Shown: positions 23,761 through 36,800, counted from the first letter of the stretch. The stretch: 64,000 nucleotides of DNA from Rhabditoides inermis (GCA_963966185.1 CAWZYM010000380.1:361001-425000), one strand, 5' to 3'. Notes: generated by a model not told the origin, from the letters alone. Translations and numbers: made by a program.

Positions 23761-24148
23761 CAACATCTCGCTGTCCGGCAGCGGAAGCTCCATGTCCAAG
23801 CAAAAGTTTTACTTCAATCTCTAAAAATGCATTGACAAAGAACGGAGAGAGAGGGAGAGAGAAAAAGTTAGAGAGAAGCATATAGATATATGTATATATA
23901 GAGAAAGGCAGTGTTGGAGCGAATAAGAATAATGTTGTCGTTGCATTGACAATAGAAAAAAATGCGAGAGGATACTTGAGAAAAGGAAAAAGAGGAAGAG
24001 AGGAAAAAAGAGGAAGAGTTAGATAAAAAAAAAGGGAATAGAGAGATAGAGAGAGACAGAGAGAGAGAAAGAGAGAGAGAGAGAGAATGCGAAAATGAAA
24101 GAGGGAGAGAGGTTGCAGTAGCAAAGCTCTCTGTTTTCGTAGCATTAA

Positions 24149-24529
24149 AGGAACAGTGGCGACTTGTTTTCGACCTTGAGTATTATTAAAAATCATATTA
24201 ACCTAACACAATTGTATTTTTTGCGAAAGAACGACGATTCTGCGTTACTTTCGAATCTGCATTGGCAAGAATGCAGCTGAAAATTTGAGTTTAAAATTGG
24301 TCCCATCACGATTAGCCTACCGCTCAAAGCTTCAATATTGCAAAAATTGGGTTCGGAGACATACGCGCAAATGATCGAAGACCTTTTATTTGCTTCATGG
24401 CTCAGTGCATGCGCGCTGCGTTGTGGCACCGAGCTCGCTGGTTCGATTCCCGTTCGCGCCAAATATTTTGCGCGCGTGAAAATGAGGAGTTGTGGCAGAT
24501 TGTGGCAGAAATAAGTCGCCACTGTTCCT
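24149..24529 (+). mobile_element. TTAA-flanked MITE carrying a tRNA-like segment, copy 1
   Basis: 381 bp with ends AGGAACAGTGGCGACTT and AAGTCGCCACTGTTCCT, flanked by TTAA on both sides. Near one end lies a tRNA-like stretch (about 24392-24462): A box TGGCTCAGTGC and B box GGTTCGATTCCC. An inverted second copy is at 26463-26815. No ORF. Confidence 0.8.
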
Positions 24530-24539
24530 TTAACACTAA

Positions 24540-24735
<196 letters not shown>

Positions 24736-25152
24736 TTTTTATGAGCAAAGGAAAGTATAGTTCAGAAAAAGAAATGTATAATGATTATCATTGATCTATG
24801 TATTCATAGACATTGATAGCGGAAGCGCGCGGCAGCGTGCGGGTGCTCTTTCTGTATAAGCGGGGACATTTAAATTCAGAAAAAATACATAGATCTACTG
24901 ATTTGTACAACGGAGGTACGCGGCAGCTAACCAAAGCACTTGCAGATCAGGTATTATTATTATTGCATCGCCTCTAGACCACATACTTATCAGTGCAATC
25001 AATACATCAATCGACTAATCTTCTCTACTTTAAAAATCAGTTTCACTCAAAATGTTATGAAATTGTAAATAAACAGTATTATTGATCATAACAAAAACTT
25101 GTATGAATTTCTATTCTTCTCATTTTCATGATCTAGCGCGAAGGCTAGATCA

Positions 25153-25707
25153 CTATGCACAAACATTTTATAATTGTCGAAAACATTTTTGCACTTTTTG
25201 CGAAGAACACACCTTTTTTCATGTGTTTTTTCCCTTACTATGTATATTGTCCCTTACTGTCTTTTTTCTCTCTTTTTTTAGAGTTCAACATGGGACGACC
25301 GAAAGGTCTTTCCAATTTGACAGCAGATTAAGTGGAAGTCATTTGTAATGATAGAAAGTATGACGCAATCGGCACTCGCCACCCAGTTCAATGCGTGCCG
25401 CACTACGGTATCTTATTCCGACCGGACTAGCGCTCCGGTCGGAATAAGATACCGTAGTGCGGCACGCATTGAACTGGGTGGCGAGTGCCGATTGCGTCAT
25501 ACTTTCTATCATTACAAATGACTTCCACTTAATCTGCTGTCAAATTGGAAAGACCTTTCGGTCGTCCCATGTTGAACTCTAAAAAAAGAGAGAAAAAAGA
25601 CAGTAAGGGACAATATACATAGTAAGGGAAAAAACACATGAAAAAAGGTGTGTTCTTCGCAAAAAGTGCAAAAATGTTTTCGACAATTATAAAATGTTTG
25701 TGCATAG
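25153..25707. repeat. Perfect palindrome, 274-bp arms, 7-bp spacer
   Basis: The sequence from CTATGCAC at 25153 to CCGACCGGA at 25426 is repeated as its exact complement from 25434 to 25707, around CTAGCGC; I found no indel by position symmetry. Each arm is part of a repeat end that also occurs at 30430-30709 and carries a short start-like motif ATGGGACGACCG after a TTTTTTTAG acceptor-like site. Confidence 0.85.
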
Positions 25708-26339
25708 TACAAAGTACTTTGAAAACATCCATTTGCATATACAACGCTAAACAAATGAAATCACAAAACGAATTTCGATGAAAAACGACGAAAACGTTGC
25801 AGGCGCAGAAACGCTTCTGTGAAGAATACAGTTATCCGTCTACTGTAACCGGGAGAACAGAGGGGGATCATTATGGAGCATGGTATTAATTTGTCCAAAT
25901 GAAGTTCAGAAAACGGTGTGCAAAAGATGGAAGCTCAATCTTTCCTTTGAAAAGTTTTAGAGAGCAAAAACCCTGCTCGCAATAAGTTGCGCGAGGTGGA
26001 GTAGATCATAGGAAGACTGAGAGTTCTTGGTGCAATAGCGCACAAAACAAGAGAGTTAGACGGGTATGGCACCGTTTCTAGAACTGCCAACGAAGTAGAT
26101 CGAAAACGATTTTCAGAATTCATGTTACATAAAAATTTACCCTCCCATTCCCATAAGTAAGTAAAATGAATAGCTGAGGATCAGGTTTGTGTACTCGTAT
26201 TGTATAAGTTTATTACCGTGTACATTTGGAGAAACAGTTCAATACAGCAAGTTGAGCAATGGCATACGGTATGAGAAAAAAAGTGTAAAATGATACAGAA
26301 AGCATCGAATGTTGACTACAGTCTACGAATCTTCGAAAC

Positions 26340-26995
26340 TGGCAACAAATGGATTACTTTTTAGGAAGGATTTTACAGTTTCATGTTATGCAGACATTAC
26401 TATGGAAGGGGGGAGTGAGTTCCAAAGCCTATAAATTCTGTTGAAAAATGCACTGCTCTTAAAGGAACAGTGGCGACTTATTTCTGCCACAACCTGCCAC
26501 AACTCCTCATTTTCACACGAGCAAAACGTTTGGCGGTGACCGGAATCGAACCCGCGGAGATCGAGTGCCACAACGCAGCGCACATGCACTGAGCCAAGAA
26601 GCAAGTGACCGGGCGTTGTTTATTTGCGGTCATGTCTCCGACCCCAGTTTTTGCAGTGAAGCGTTGGCGGGAAATTCAAATTTTGAGCTGCATTTCGGCA
26701 GTTGCAGAATCGAAAATTACGCAGAATCGTCGTTCTTTCGCAAAAATTGCAAATGTGTTAGGATAATATGATTTTTAATAATACTCCGAGTCGAAAATAA
26801 GTCGCCACTGTTGCTTTAAGGGCTGTATCAAAACACGGAACCACGCGCCACCCATGAGAAGTGCGAGAACGAGTTGGTACAAAGTTGAAAAGACCATGAT
26901 AGTCAAGGTATGTAGAGTTTGTGGTCACTTTATGCATGTATGCCACATCATTCAGAATGCGCCGTTGCTCTAATGTTTGTAAGCCGAGAAGTTGT
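26340..26995 (-). pseudogene. LINE 3'-end remnant split by a MITE
   Basis: Minus-strand pieces 26816-26995 (LLGLQTLEQRRI..., PTRSRTSHG) and 26340-26462 (KSSAFFNRIYRLWNSLPPS) match the C-terminal part of the fuller copy at 27137-28561. They are separated exactly by the TTAA-flanked MITE at 26463-26815, and the reading frame resumes across the TTAA. Confidence 0.8.
26463..26815 (-). mobile_element. TTAA-flanked MITE carrying a tRNA-like segment, copy 2
   Basis: 353 bp, same family as 24149-24529 but inverted. Ends AGGAACAGTGGCGACTT and AAGTCGCCACTGTTGCT, TTAA on both sides. The tRNA-like part lies at about 26531-26605 on the minus strand with A box TGGCTCAGTGC and B box GGTTCGATTCC. Inserted into a LINE remnant, which shows a single TTAA at the target. 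Confidence 0.85.
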
Positions 26996-27136
26996 AATGT
27001 AATAGTTTTAATAGTTTATTACCGTGTTGAGTGCTTAACATGTGCTTCATAGGAAACATAACAGTGCTTACGGTAGGATAGTGAAATAGAAAAAAAGAAG
27101 AAACATTCAAAGATCAAAGAGTAGACAATAAGCAAA

Positions 27137-28561
27137 CTACAAATGTCGAATTTTAGACATGGGATGCAAATGGGGATTGTCTACTAAGTAGGATTTCACG
27201 CTACTGGTTTTCGCAGATTCAACAATATCAGATGGAAGTGAGTTCCAAACTCCATAAACTCTCTGAAAGAACGCGCTGCTCCGCAGGAACGAGTCATATG
27301 ATGGCAAAAGACGATATTTGTGAGATGTGCGCGACCGAGTTGGGACTAGTGTAAAAAGACCAGAATAATTAAGAGAGGTGGTTTTAGTAATAACCTTGTG
27401 AATGTACACTACGGCATTTATAAAGCGGCGTTGTTCAAGAGTTTGAAGGCCAAGAAGCTGGAGGCGTTGGGGATATGTGAGCGAGAACAAGCCAGCGCGA
27501 CGACATATTCGGCGCGTATAGTATCGCTGCACTGACTCGATCAAGTTCACTGATCCCACATCCTGAGGGTTCCACAATTCAGTACAATACTCTAGCTTGC
27601 AGCGGAAATACGTTGTGTAAGCGGTGACAAGAACCTTTAAGTCTCTTGTACGATAAACTCTCAGAAAATCATTTATGGCATTAAAGGTGCTTTTAACAAT
27701 GTTTGCAAAATGGTCTTCGAAAATCAAGGACCCACACATAGTCACACCAAGGTCTCTTACTCTTACAGAGTTAGCAGGTGCGAGCGTAGTGCCATGTGCT
27801 GTATATATATATTCATGTTTGGGATTTCGGCGGCCTATGTGCAGTATCTGCGTTTTCTCAGTGGAGATCTGCAGACCCCATTCTAAAGCCCACTTTGCGA
27901 TAGCGTCGATTGCTTTTTGAAACATAAGTTTAGCCAAATTATCACTCGGATCAAAAGCGAAGTATATTTTCAAATCGTCTGCGTATAGAGCACACTCGAC
28001 ATAATCAGGCAGGCTATCAACAATATTATTGATAAAGATATTGAAGAGTATGGGTCCAAGACACGACCCCTGCGGCATGCCACAGTTGACGAGTCGAGGA
28101 GACGAGAGCTCATCTCCAACCATAACTTGTTGGCAACGGTCAGAAAGGAAGGCTCGAATCCACCCGAGAACGTTTTCACGAATGCCCAGCGAATGCAACT
28201 TTTTGAATAGAAGTTTATGATTGATTGTGTCGAAAGCTTTTTTAAATTCGAAATAAAAACAATCAATAACAAGGCCATTGGAAATATGTTTCAGCCAGTG
28301 ACTATAACATTCAATAAGCTGTGCGTTAGTAGACCTATTTTGACGAAAACCAAACTGTCTAGAAGAAATCAAGCTATTGGACTCGAGAAAAGCAGTCAGT
28401 TGTCTGACTATAATTCGATCTAATAATTTCGCTACACTAATCGTTAGGGATAGGTGAGTGAGAACAAACCAGCGCGGCGACATATTCGGCGCGTATAGTA
28501 TCGCTGCACAGATGACAGATTCTATCGCATTCACCGATCCCACATCCTGAGGGTTCCACAA
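27137..28561 (-). pseudogene. CR1/Jockey-type LINE reverse transcriptase, 5'-truncated copy
   Basis: A long reading frame (474 codons) encoding the palm and thumb of a non-LTR reverse transcriptase. Motifs: FGFRQNRSTNAQL, FKKAFDTINHKLL, GMPQGSCLGPILFNIF, catalytic YADD (CALYADDLKIYFA), then the post-RT tail LEYCTELWNPQDVG and RTSHKYRLLPSYD seen in CR1/L2/Jockey groups. The endonuclease is missing and the extreme 5' part (from about 28440 upward) is a jumble of its own 3' sequence, which suggests a rearranged or truncated insert. It ends TAA-like at 27137 after HLHPMSKIRHL. Not autonomous in this form. Confidence 0.85.
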
Positions 28562-28599
28562 CTCAGTGCAGTACTCTAATTTACATCAGAATAAATAGT

Positions 28600-29735
28600 T
28601 TAGGCTACAACCAAGACATGTAAATTTTTCGTTTGATAAACCCTCAGGAAATCATTGATTGAATTTTTTTTCGGGGATTTCGACGACCAATGTGCAAAAT
28701 TTGTCTTTTCAGTGGAATTTTTTTTATCCCATTGATGAGACCAATCAGTAACTGTGTCAATGGCACGTTGAAACTTGGATTTGGCAGAAAGATCGTCCTT
28801 ATCAAATGCGAAAGAAACTTTCAAATCATCTGCATATAACTCACACGAAACATAATCAGGCAAATGCGCTATGATGTCATTGATATACACATTGAACAAA
28901 ACTGGAAAATTGGGCCCAGACACGACCCTTGCGGCACGCCGCAATTGAAGAGTCTTGGTGCGGAAAGTTCCTCTCCAACCATCACCTGTTGGCAACGGTC
29001 GGACAGGAAGCTACGAATCCACCCCAATACACTTCCTCTTACACCGAGCGAATGCAACTTATCAAATAAAAGAGAATGGTTTATAGTGTCGAATGCTTTC
29101 TTAAAATCAAAGTATATGCAATCAATCACAAAACCGTTAGAAACATGTTTCAACCAATGATTATAGTACTGAATGAGTTGAGCGCCTGTCGAACGATTCT
29201 TGCGAAAACCAAACTGCTTAGATGAGATAAGGTTATTTGATTCGAGGAATGAAGTCAATTGTTTAACAAAAATGCGCTCAAGGACTTTGGCAACACTGCT
29301 GGTAAGACTAATAGGGCGGTAATTGGAGATGTTATCACGAGATCCCTTTTTGAACAATGGCTTGATATACGCCAGTCTCCAGATTCGGGGGACTGCGCAG
29401 ACCGATGTGGACATTGAAAAGAGAATTGAAAGTGGGACACTAACAGTATCCACCGTGTTCTTCAGAAAAGTGTGAGTGATGCCATCGGGACTGATATTAG
29501 TTTTTGATGCTAATCGTTGAATGGTTTTATGTATTTCTGCATAGAATATTTGAATGGATGTGAGTTGATGCGTGTGTTGCGGGAGCACGGCACCTGTCGG
29601 AGGGGCACCCTGAGGCGAGAATATCGCATCAAAATGCTCACCGAAAAGCTCCGCCTTCTCCCGTGACTCATGCACCAAAACACCATTTCGAGAGAGAGAC
29701 GCGATGCCATCCGCAGGGAAAAGCCTAGCGCGCAC
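28600..29735 (-). pseudogene. Second LINE reverse transcriptase fragment (same family)
   Basis: Same orientation, immediately upstream of the previous copy. It starts in the region between endonuclease and RT (WRLAYIKPLFKKGSRD, NYRPISLTSSVAKVLERIF), has FDFKKAFDTINHSLL and GVPQGSCLGP, then a frame change near 28870-28920 before YADDLKVSFAFDKDD. The C-terminal part is deleted or fused to finger-domain text. A decayed copy; the tandem arrangement may come from insertion into a relative. Confidence 0.8.
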
Positions 29736-30706
29736 ATCTCGAAAGAGCGCCCGCTTGTTCCCTCCCGCGATCAGCCGCGCTTCCCTCTTACAATACCATG
29801 AAAATATCGCTTTGCGTTATTTGCGCTGAGCTTTAACAGATTTTCTAGACTCGGGATGCAGGATCGAATATCGCAATGCTTGTTTTCTCAATTTCTCGAC
29901 ATGTTTTGGCGGGTTAGTTGCTCTACGCGGGGGAAGGAGAGGGATGAAGTTAGTAATAAGAAGTTCCATTCGCTCGGTAAAAAAAAGTGTAGCCTGTTGG
30001 CCTGTTCTAATGTCAAACCAATGAAATCAGATGTCCAGTCAGTGCACGCAATTGCCTTGTTTATCTCATCCCAGTTCGCTCTCCGATATGTAGCCTGTTC
30101 TAATGTCAAACCAATCTCCGCATTCTAGAACTTGCTAGATACACTGGCAGTCAAAAAGGTATAACCTTTTGGTTTTTGCTCTCTAAAACTTTTCAAAGGA
30201 AAGATTGAGCTCCAATCTTTTGCACACCATTTCCTGAACTCCATTCGGACAAATTCATACCATGCTCCATAATGATCCCCCTCTGTTCTCCCGGTTACAG
30301 TAGACGGATAACTGTATTCTTCACAGAAGCGTTTTTGCGCCTGCAACGTTTTCGTCGTTTTTCATCGAAATTCGTTTTGTGACTTCATTTGTTTTGCGTT
30401 GTATATGCAAATCGATGTTTTCAAAGTACTTTGTACTATGCACAAACATTTTATAATTGTCGAAAACATTTTTTCACTTTTTGCGAAGAACACACCTTTT
30501 TTCATGCGTTTTTTCCCTTACTATGTATATTGTCCCTTACTGTCTTTTTTCTCTCTTTTTTTAGAGTTCAACATGGGACGACCGAAAGGTCTTTCAAATT
30601 TGACAGCAGATTAAGTGGAAGTCATTTGTAATGATAGAAAGTATGACGCAATCGGCACTCGCCACCCAGTTCAATGCGTGCCGCACTACGGTATCTTATT
30701 CCGACC

Positions 30707-30710
<4 letters not shown>

Positions 30711-30764
<54 letters not shown>
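30711..30764. repeat. (TG)n(AG)n microsatellite at the right end of the 5.3-kb element
   Basis: (TG) about 14 units followed by (AG) about 13 units, directly abutting the terminal CCGACCGGAT. Confidence 0.9.
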
Positions 30765-30828
30765 CACAGACACGGAAGAGAGATGAGAGATATCGCGGCA
30801 CTTTTCGCACTTTCCGCCGTTTTGACGT

Positions 30829-33800
30829 CTATTGTATTAGCATGCGATAAGGTCCAGGCTCGCACGCATAATGGCAGACCGTCTGGTTACGCATCACTCC
30901 TGAAAAAAACAACGTTTAAAAATCAACATACAGTAATCCTTATTTAAGTTACATTATTTACCTTCCTGATACTTACAAGCAAATGGCAACGGGTCACCCC
31001 CCCACAACTCGCAAACTCTCGACGCTAGTTTGTAGGTATGCACCATTCAAGGTCCTAGCCAAAATTAAAAAACCCGAGGACCACCGGAAGTGACGAATTC
31101 GTGGCCGGAAAGTCTGAGAACTGGGTATGTCACCCAAAGATTTTGACTCGATGCCACAGCCTCGGCAGCCTAGTGGCTAGCGAGCGCAACTTCAAGACGT
31201 GGCCTTGACGGTTCGATCCCCGCTCTGGCAGACTTTTTTGTCAAATTCGTAGAACCTCGACAAGAAAAACTAAAACTATGTAATATCTCATATTTATGTA
31301 CAAAGGAGAATGGGACACATTTCAACATTTTCTGTTATTTTAAATTTTGTAACTATCGTTTATTGTTCATTTCCTTTCGTTTTACCGGAAAAAGAACATC
31401 CGTGATGACAAGTGAGGGGATATCCGTGATGATATGTAGTTCCTGTGATGTCTCTATAAAACTAACCAAATGAAAACGTGGGCACAGTTACTATGTCTGT
31501 CTGCATTGCAAACATCGTCGGCTTTTTGGTTGACAAATTCGGCTCTTCTGTGTCTTCGCAACTCTCTCGCAAGGAACAAAAGATCGCCGCTTCGATGTGC
31601 GCTCTTCTCCAGCAAGTCGAATGTGGTGATACCGTTGCCCCCCCCTTTCTCCCCTCCCCTCCTCGCCTCCCACTCTCCCCTCCTTCAACCCCCATTGCAC
31701 CCCTGCACTAGCCCCGCCCCTTGTTCCACACCATACTTAAACCATCCCCGCCTTAATGCGGGGCCCATTCTATGCGATAAAGACTTTGTGTGTTACGAGT
31801 ATTATCGTGTTATGGGGGGATTGGAGTTTGTATAGGCCCGGCCAGGCCATAATACAACGTGGACGTCTCTGGGCCCCACTCCCGTCGTTTGTGTTTTGTT
31901 CGCGCGACATCTCACATCTACCGCTACACCCGACGACCCTTCCCCCCATACCCACTGACGAGCTCCGAGTCCAAGGATCCCTCTGGACGACCTGTGTTAT
32001 TCTCTTTTATTCCGGCGCGCCCATCAACTGTTTGCATCGCGGACCGAGCACAGGCAAGGCTTACAGTTGATCACATTCTCTGACGCAGCCAGGTCATCTC
32101 GGAGTAACACCTCGTCAGTGGGGGGCCCTGTCGCCAACAGAAAACGGGAGACAGCACGGGCTGATCTTCCGCGCCCCCCGGCGGTCTCATAGACTCGAAG
32201 AGTCGGAAGCCTCGGAAATCTCCAGCTATTGCGTCTGCTAGGAGAGAGGCCGCACGGGACTTGGCCGTGCGACAAGTGGGAGTCGAGTCAAGCAGCGAGT
32301 GTCGGAGCTCGTTCTCAGATGCAAGGTGTGTCTCTTTTCGGGAGCGGCGCCACGTACTTGACTTTCCAATTGGGAATTAGGAATTATCGACTCGCAGCGA
32401 CTCGAAGGTCGCATCATCAATCAGCGCATCGCATTCTATTCCCTCGGCCGGAGAGCCGACCATCTGTCTCTCGGAGCGACAAAGAGGCGATGCGCACAGC
32501 GGGAGCCCTATTTGGAATTGCGCGGGCAGCAGAGACAACAGCTGCCTCTCCCTCCCGCGCGTTTGGAGGAGAGAGAAAAGGACAGAAGAAGAGAGTGCAG
32601 AAGACAACAATCCGCCGCGGAGGATCGGAGACAGAGACGGAGGCAGACGGTGCCAGCCCCGCCCCTCGACAGCGCCGGTATAAGAGAACCGAAACCGGCA
32701 GTCAGACTTCATTCGCTCAACCGAGCAAGTGGACTCCAGTCGTCTCTTCTGCAGCTGCTAAGGACTCTTCTTCTTCTTCTTCATCTACATCTACATCAAC
32801 TACCAGAAGCCTACACCGCCGACGGAACTATACTCCACCATCGACGACGGCGGCACCGACGCCCTTCCGCCCCGGCCAACACCGTCGACAACGGCTGCTC
32901 TTCGTCCGTCGGATGGCGCAGGTGCAGCAGGGCATACTGATGCCGAACCAACCGCCGCCGCCCCCCCCCCCCCTCCAGCACCCGATGCAGCCACCACCCC
33001 CACCACCGTACAACCAACAGCCTCAGCAACAGCAGCAGCCTCAGCAACAACAGCAGCAGCAACATGGCACCTTCTTGAGCTTCGGACCACGTGTCCCAAC
33101 CGTCACCCCCTACGACCCAAACAAGTAGTCGTTCACGGAGTTTGCGACCAGAATGCTGGACTACGCCAACTTGTCCGGCATGTCGGAGGACCTGGCGAAG
33201 CGATTCTTCCCCACGCTGCTGCCGGCACAAGAAAGGAGAATATATGAGTCAGTGGCCAATCACCACCAGCCATTTCTCGCCAACATGAAGGCCTTCCAAG
33301 CGGCAATGTCGTCATCGTCTCGCTTGAACGTGCAGCGCAGCAAGCTGTCGCAGTGTCGCCAGAGGGGGAGAACTGTGGCCGAATACGCGAAGGAGCTGCG
33401 TCGAATTGGTGAAGATGCACACCCTGCGGTACACGTGGACCGCATTCCCACCGTCCTCACGGCCTTCATCAACGGACTCGACAAGGCGCTGAGGGAACAG
33501 GTTCTGCGGGCGGAGCCGAGCACCTTGACCCATGCCATCGACCTAGCCCTCAAGGAGGAAGCAATTCAATCTGTCGACCCAGACGATAGGATTTCGTCTC
33601 TGGAAACAACGTCCGCCATCTCCGAGACAGGCCGCTCCAGTGTCTCGCCCACCGGCCGATCCCAACACTCGGCCGCCAGCCGTTCTCGCAACTCGCCAGC
33701 CGGCTGCTTTTGCCACTCGCCCGCCGGCTGCTCCGGCCACTCAGCCGCCGGCTACACTAGCGACTCGCCCGCCGTTCGCGTCTACCACTCGACCGCCAGC

Positions 33801-36800
33801 GACTCCCGCCGCTCGCCCGTCGGATCCTCCCGCCGCTCGCCCGACGGATACTCCAGCAACTCGCCCACCGGCTGCTCCAGCTACTCGCCAACCAGCTGCC
33901 CCAGCGACCCGACCATCGGCTGCTCCATCTACTCGGCGGCCGGCGACTACAGCGACTGGCCCGTCTCGTCCAACGGAGGGCGCGCCTCGCCCCACCGGCC
34001 GCCCGGCTCGTCCAATGGAGAGCCCGCCTCGCCCCACCGGCCGCCCGTCTCGTCCAACGGAGAGCCCGCCTCGCCCCACCGGCCGCCCGGCTCGTCCAAC
34101 GGAGAGCCGGGCGCGCCCCACCGGCCGCCCGGCTCGCCCCACGGAGAGCCCGCCTCGCCCCACCGGCCGCCCGTCTCGTCCAACGGAGAGCCCGCCTCGC
34201 CCCACCGGCCGCCCAGCTCGTCCCACGGAGAGCCCGCCTCGCCCCACCGGCCGCCCGTCTCGTCCAACGGAGAGCCCGCCTCGCCCCACCGGCCGCCCGG
34301 CTCGTCCCACGGAGAGCCCGCCTCGCCCCACCGGCCGCCCGGCTCGTCCAACGGAGAGCCCGCCTCGCCCCACCGGCCGCCCGTCTCGTCCAACGGAGAG
34401 CCCGCCTCGCCCCACCGGCCGCCCGGCTCGTCCAACGGAGAGCCCGCCTCGCCCCACCGGCCGCCCGTCTCGTCCAACGGAGAGCTCGCCTCGCCCCACC
34501 TCTACCCAGGACCCGTTCCAAGACATCATTTGTTTGTCCATATCGGACGAGGAGGACCTGGCAGAGCGGCGGGCGGCGGCCGCTGCGGCACCTCCGACAA
34601 GGAACAGGACACCACCGGCAGACGAGAGATCGCCGTCGACTGGGAGGCGGAGGACATCATACCGGAGCCGGGCGGCCAGGAGAAGAGCGGCCCTCCAGAG
34701 CCTACATAGAGCACTCGACATTCTGCTCTCTGAGGACTCGCCATCATCCGCATCATCGACGGAGCCATCGCAGTCGTCGGGAAGCAGAAGCGACACGGAG
34801 TAGAGTCGGAGCACCGACTCGCTCGGGGAGGGCGGACGTTGCCCCCCCCCCTTTCTCCCCTCCCCTCCTCGCCTCCCACTCTCCCCTCCTTCAACCCCCA
34901 TTGCACCCCTGCACTAGCCCCGCCCCTTGTTCCACACCATACTTAAACCATCCCCGCCTTAATGCGGGGCCCATTCTATGCGATAAAGACTTTGTGTGTT
35001 ACGAGTATTATCGTGTTATGGGGGGATTGGAGTTTGTATAGGCCCGGCCAGGCCATAATACAACGATACCGATTTCGATGTCTACGAGGATACTGTACCA
35101 TCTCTGGATTTGGAAGACGTGGAATGGACTGGAGACGATCCGGAGGAGATCGATCAATACGTCTCCGAGATGAACACCGTGAAATTCTCCAACGCTACCC
35201 GCTCGTTCGAGGAGGTTAGTTTTTTCTTCCTTTTTTCCTATGCAATTGAAGTTGTATATCATTATCTGATGTTCAGGTGACAAAAGCGATTGAATTTGCT
35301 CTTTCTGCCAAGACCAAGAAGTGGCGAAGCTTCACCTGTGTCCGTTCCTATTACCACTTCATCCAGACAGAAGATGACTACAACAAGTTGAAGAAGCTGG
35401 CAAACAAGCAAGAGCTCATCTCGTGCAAGGCTGCTATTCTTCGAGAGCTGTCAAAAGAATTGGAGGCCGATATCATAGAGAAAATGAACGAAGGTACGTT
35501 TTGATTTTACATATGATTATTTGTTGTGTTCTTGTTTTTAGGAGTGATGCTACATGATGTCGACATTGCACGCATGGCAATGACGTTGAACGAGGACAAG
35601 TTTCATGCCAAGGATTTCAAGGCGTCTCCTCGATGGGTGTCTGATTTCAAAAAATCACACCGTTTCTGCTCACGCAGAATCACCAAGATTGTCACCAAGA
35701 AATCCCTCCGAGATGAAGCCGTCACTCTCAAGAACGCTGCCAATTATGTCACCGAGGTAATTTTACATAATTATTATAACTTTTTTTTTTAAATCATATC
35801 TTGCCAGGTTCGATCTCTGATGCAAACGGTTGGACGAGGCAACACCTGGAACGCCGACCAATGTGGTATTAACAAGGTAGGTTTTTTTGTTAGACTACTG
35901 TAAATTACATTTTTACTTGTGGATGTTTGCAGTTCTGTCGCTCTATGCGCTGTCTGGCGGTGGTGGGTGCGAAAAGTGTGGAGCGACTGGCGGAATCGAC
36001 ATCGGCAGTCTCTCACTCCTCCACACTCTTGCCTTGTCTGCGTGCCGATGGATCGCTGGGCGAGAAGCTGTTCGTCGTTTTGCAAGAACCGAATGGACGC
36101 TTTCCGCTGAAGGGACACAAAGAGTGCCCCAACTTGGTCGTGCGGGCTGGCACCTCACACATCATGACGAAGTTCCACATGCAAGAGTGGATTCGTGAGT
36201 GTGTGGTTCCGGAAATGCCAGATGATCTCCTGTTGTTGGTTGATTCGTGGACAAGTTTCCGCGATCATGCTCTGATCGAGTCTCTTGTACCTCCTGGCAA
36301 GAAGATTCGAGTGAAGAACATCCCTCCCGGTGCTACCTCCCATATCCAACCCTGTGATGTGTATTTTTTCCGAATGTTCAAAGAATTCGTGAAAAAAATC
36401 ACCAATCATGTCATGGTGAGTTCTTTTTTTTGTTTCATTTGTTGATGCATATTCAATTTTGTTTGCAGATGTTCGACTGCCCCGTCATTCTCTCGCAACG
36501 GGATAATCTGCTCACCCTCTACTCGTTGGTGTACCGCCAGTTTTCCTCTCCCGTATTCAAGCCGTTCCTTGAATACAGCTGGCACAAAGCCGGCTACGTG
36601 GACGAGAAGGACGACTTCGAGACTCCGAACCAGCTGTGCTTTCCCAACACCCTTCACTTCTGCTGCGGCTCTGGATGCACGGACTACGGCTTCATCCGAT
36701 GCTCGTGGTGCGGAAACGACTTCTGCTTCAAGCACTTCTTCATCGACTATCATATTCAGTGTTAAATGTGTCCCATTCTCCTTTGTACATAAATATGAGA

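Larger units (their letters stand above)
25434..30709. mobile_element. 5.3-kb element with 539-bp terminal inverted repeats, filled with LINE debris
   Basis: Left end 25434-25972 and right end 30171-30709 are inverted copies of each other (outer end TCCGGTCGGAATAAG, inner end GCAAAAACC), each 539 bp with few differences. Between them lie decayed LINE fragments and a MITE, not a recognisable DNA transposase. An additional partial copy of the left end forms the palindrome at 25153. Both ends share a tiny reading frame starting MGRPKGLSNLTAD and then a stop, identical in all copies. Origin unclear: an emptied DNA transposon, or two solo ends in inverted orientation. Confidence 0.6.
31493..36765 (+). 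pseudogene. Tc5-like transposase interrupted by an LTR retrotransposon
   Basis: Exons: 31493-31632 (ATG; TATA-like TATAAAA at 31454), continuing after the LTR insertion at 35066-35214, then 35277-35493, 35542-35756, 35808-35876, 35933-36415 and 36469-36765 (TAA). Domains in order: N-terminal acidic region; Tc5-type HTH (SPRWVSDFKKSHRFCSRRIT); DDE_1 catalytic core with candidate acidic residues in WNADQCGIN, LLLVDSWTSF and HIQPCDVYFF; a Cys/His-rich C-terminal tail (CCGSGCTDYG then CSWCGNDFC). Frame is intact either side of the insertion (CGDT...DTDFDVYE), so the only evident lesion is the LTR element. This copy cannot make full transposase; relatives might supply it in trans. Confidence 0.85.

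Noticed and set aside
23741..23800. Possible first exon (MELPLPDSEMLMG) of the coiled-coil gene on the minus strand
   Set aside because: Protein-like, but no good GT donor follows and it lies at the edge of a repeat field.
27675..29160. Plus-strand frames over the LINE region
   Set aside because: Shadows of the reverse-transcriptase frames on the minus strand.
33741..34901. Antisense frame of 386 codons across the gag repeats
   Set aside because: Shadow of the 42-bp repeat; sense strand has Gag motifs and LTR orientation.
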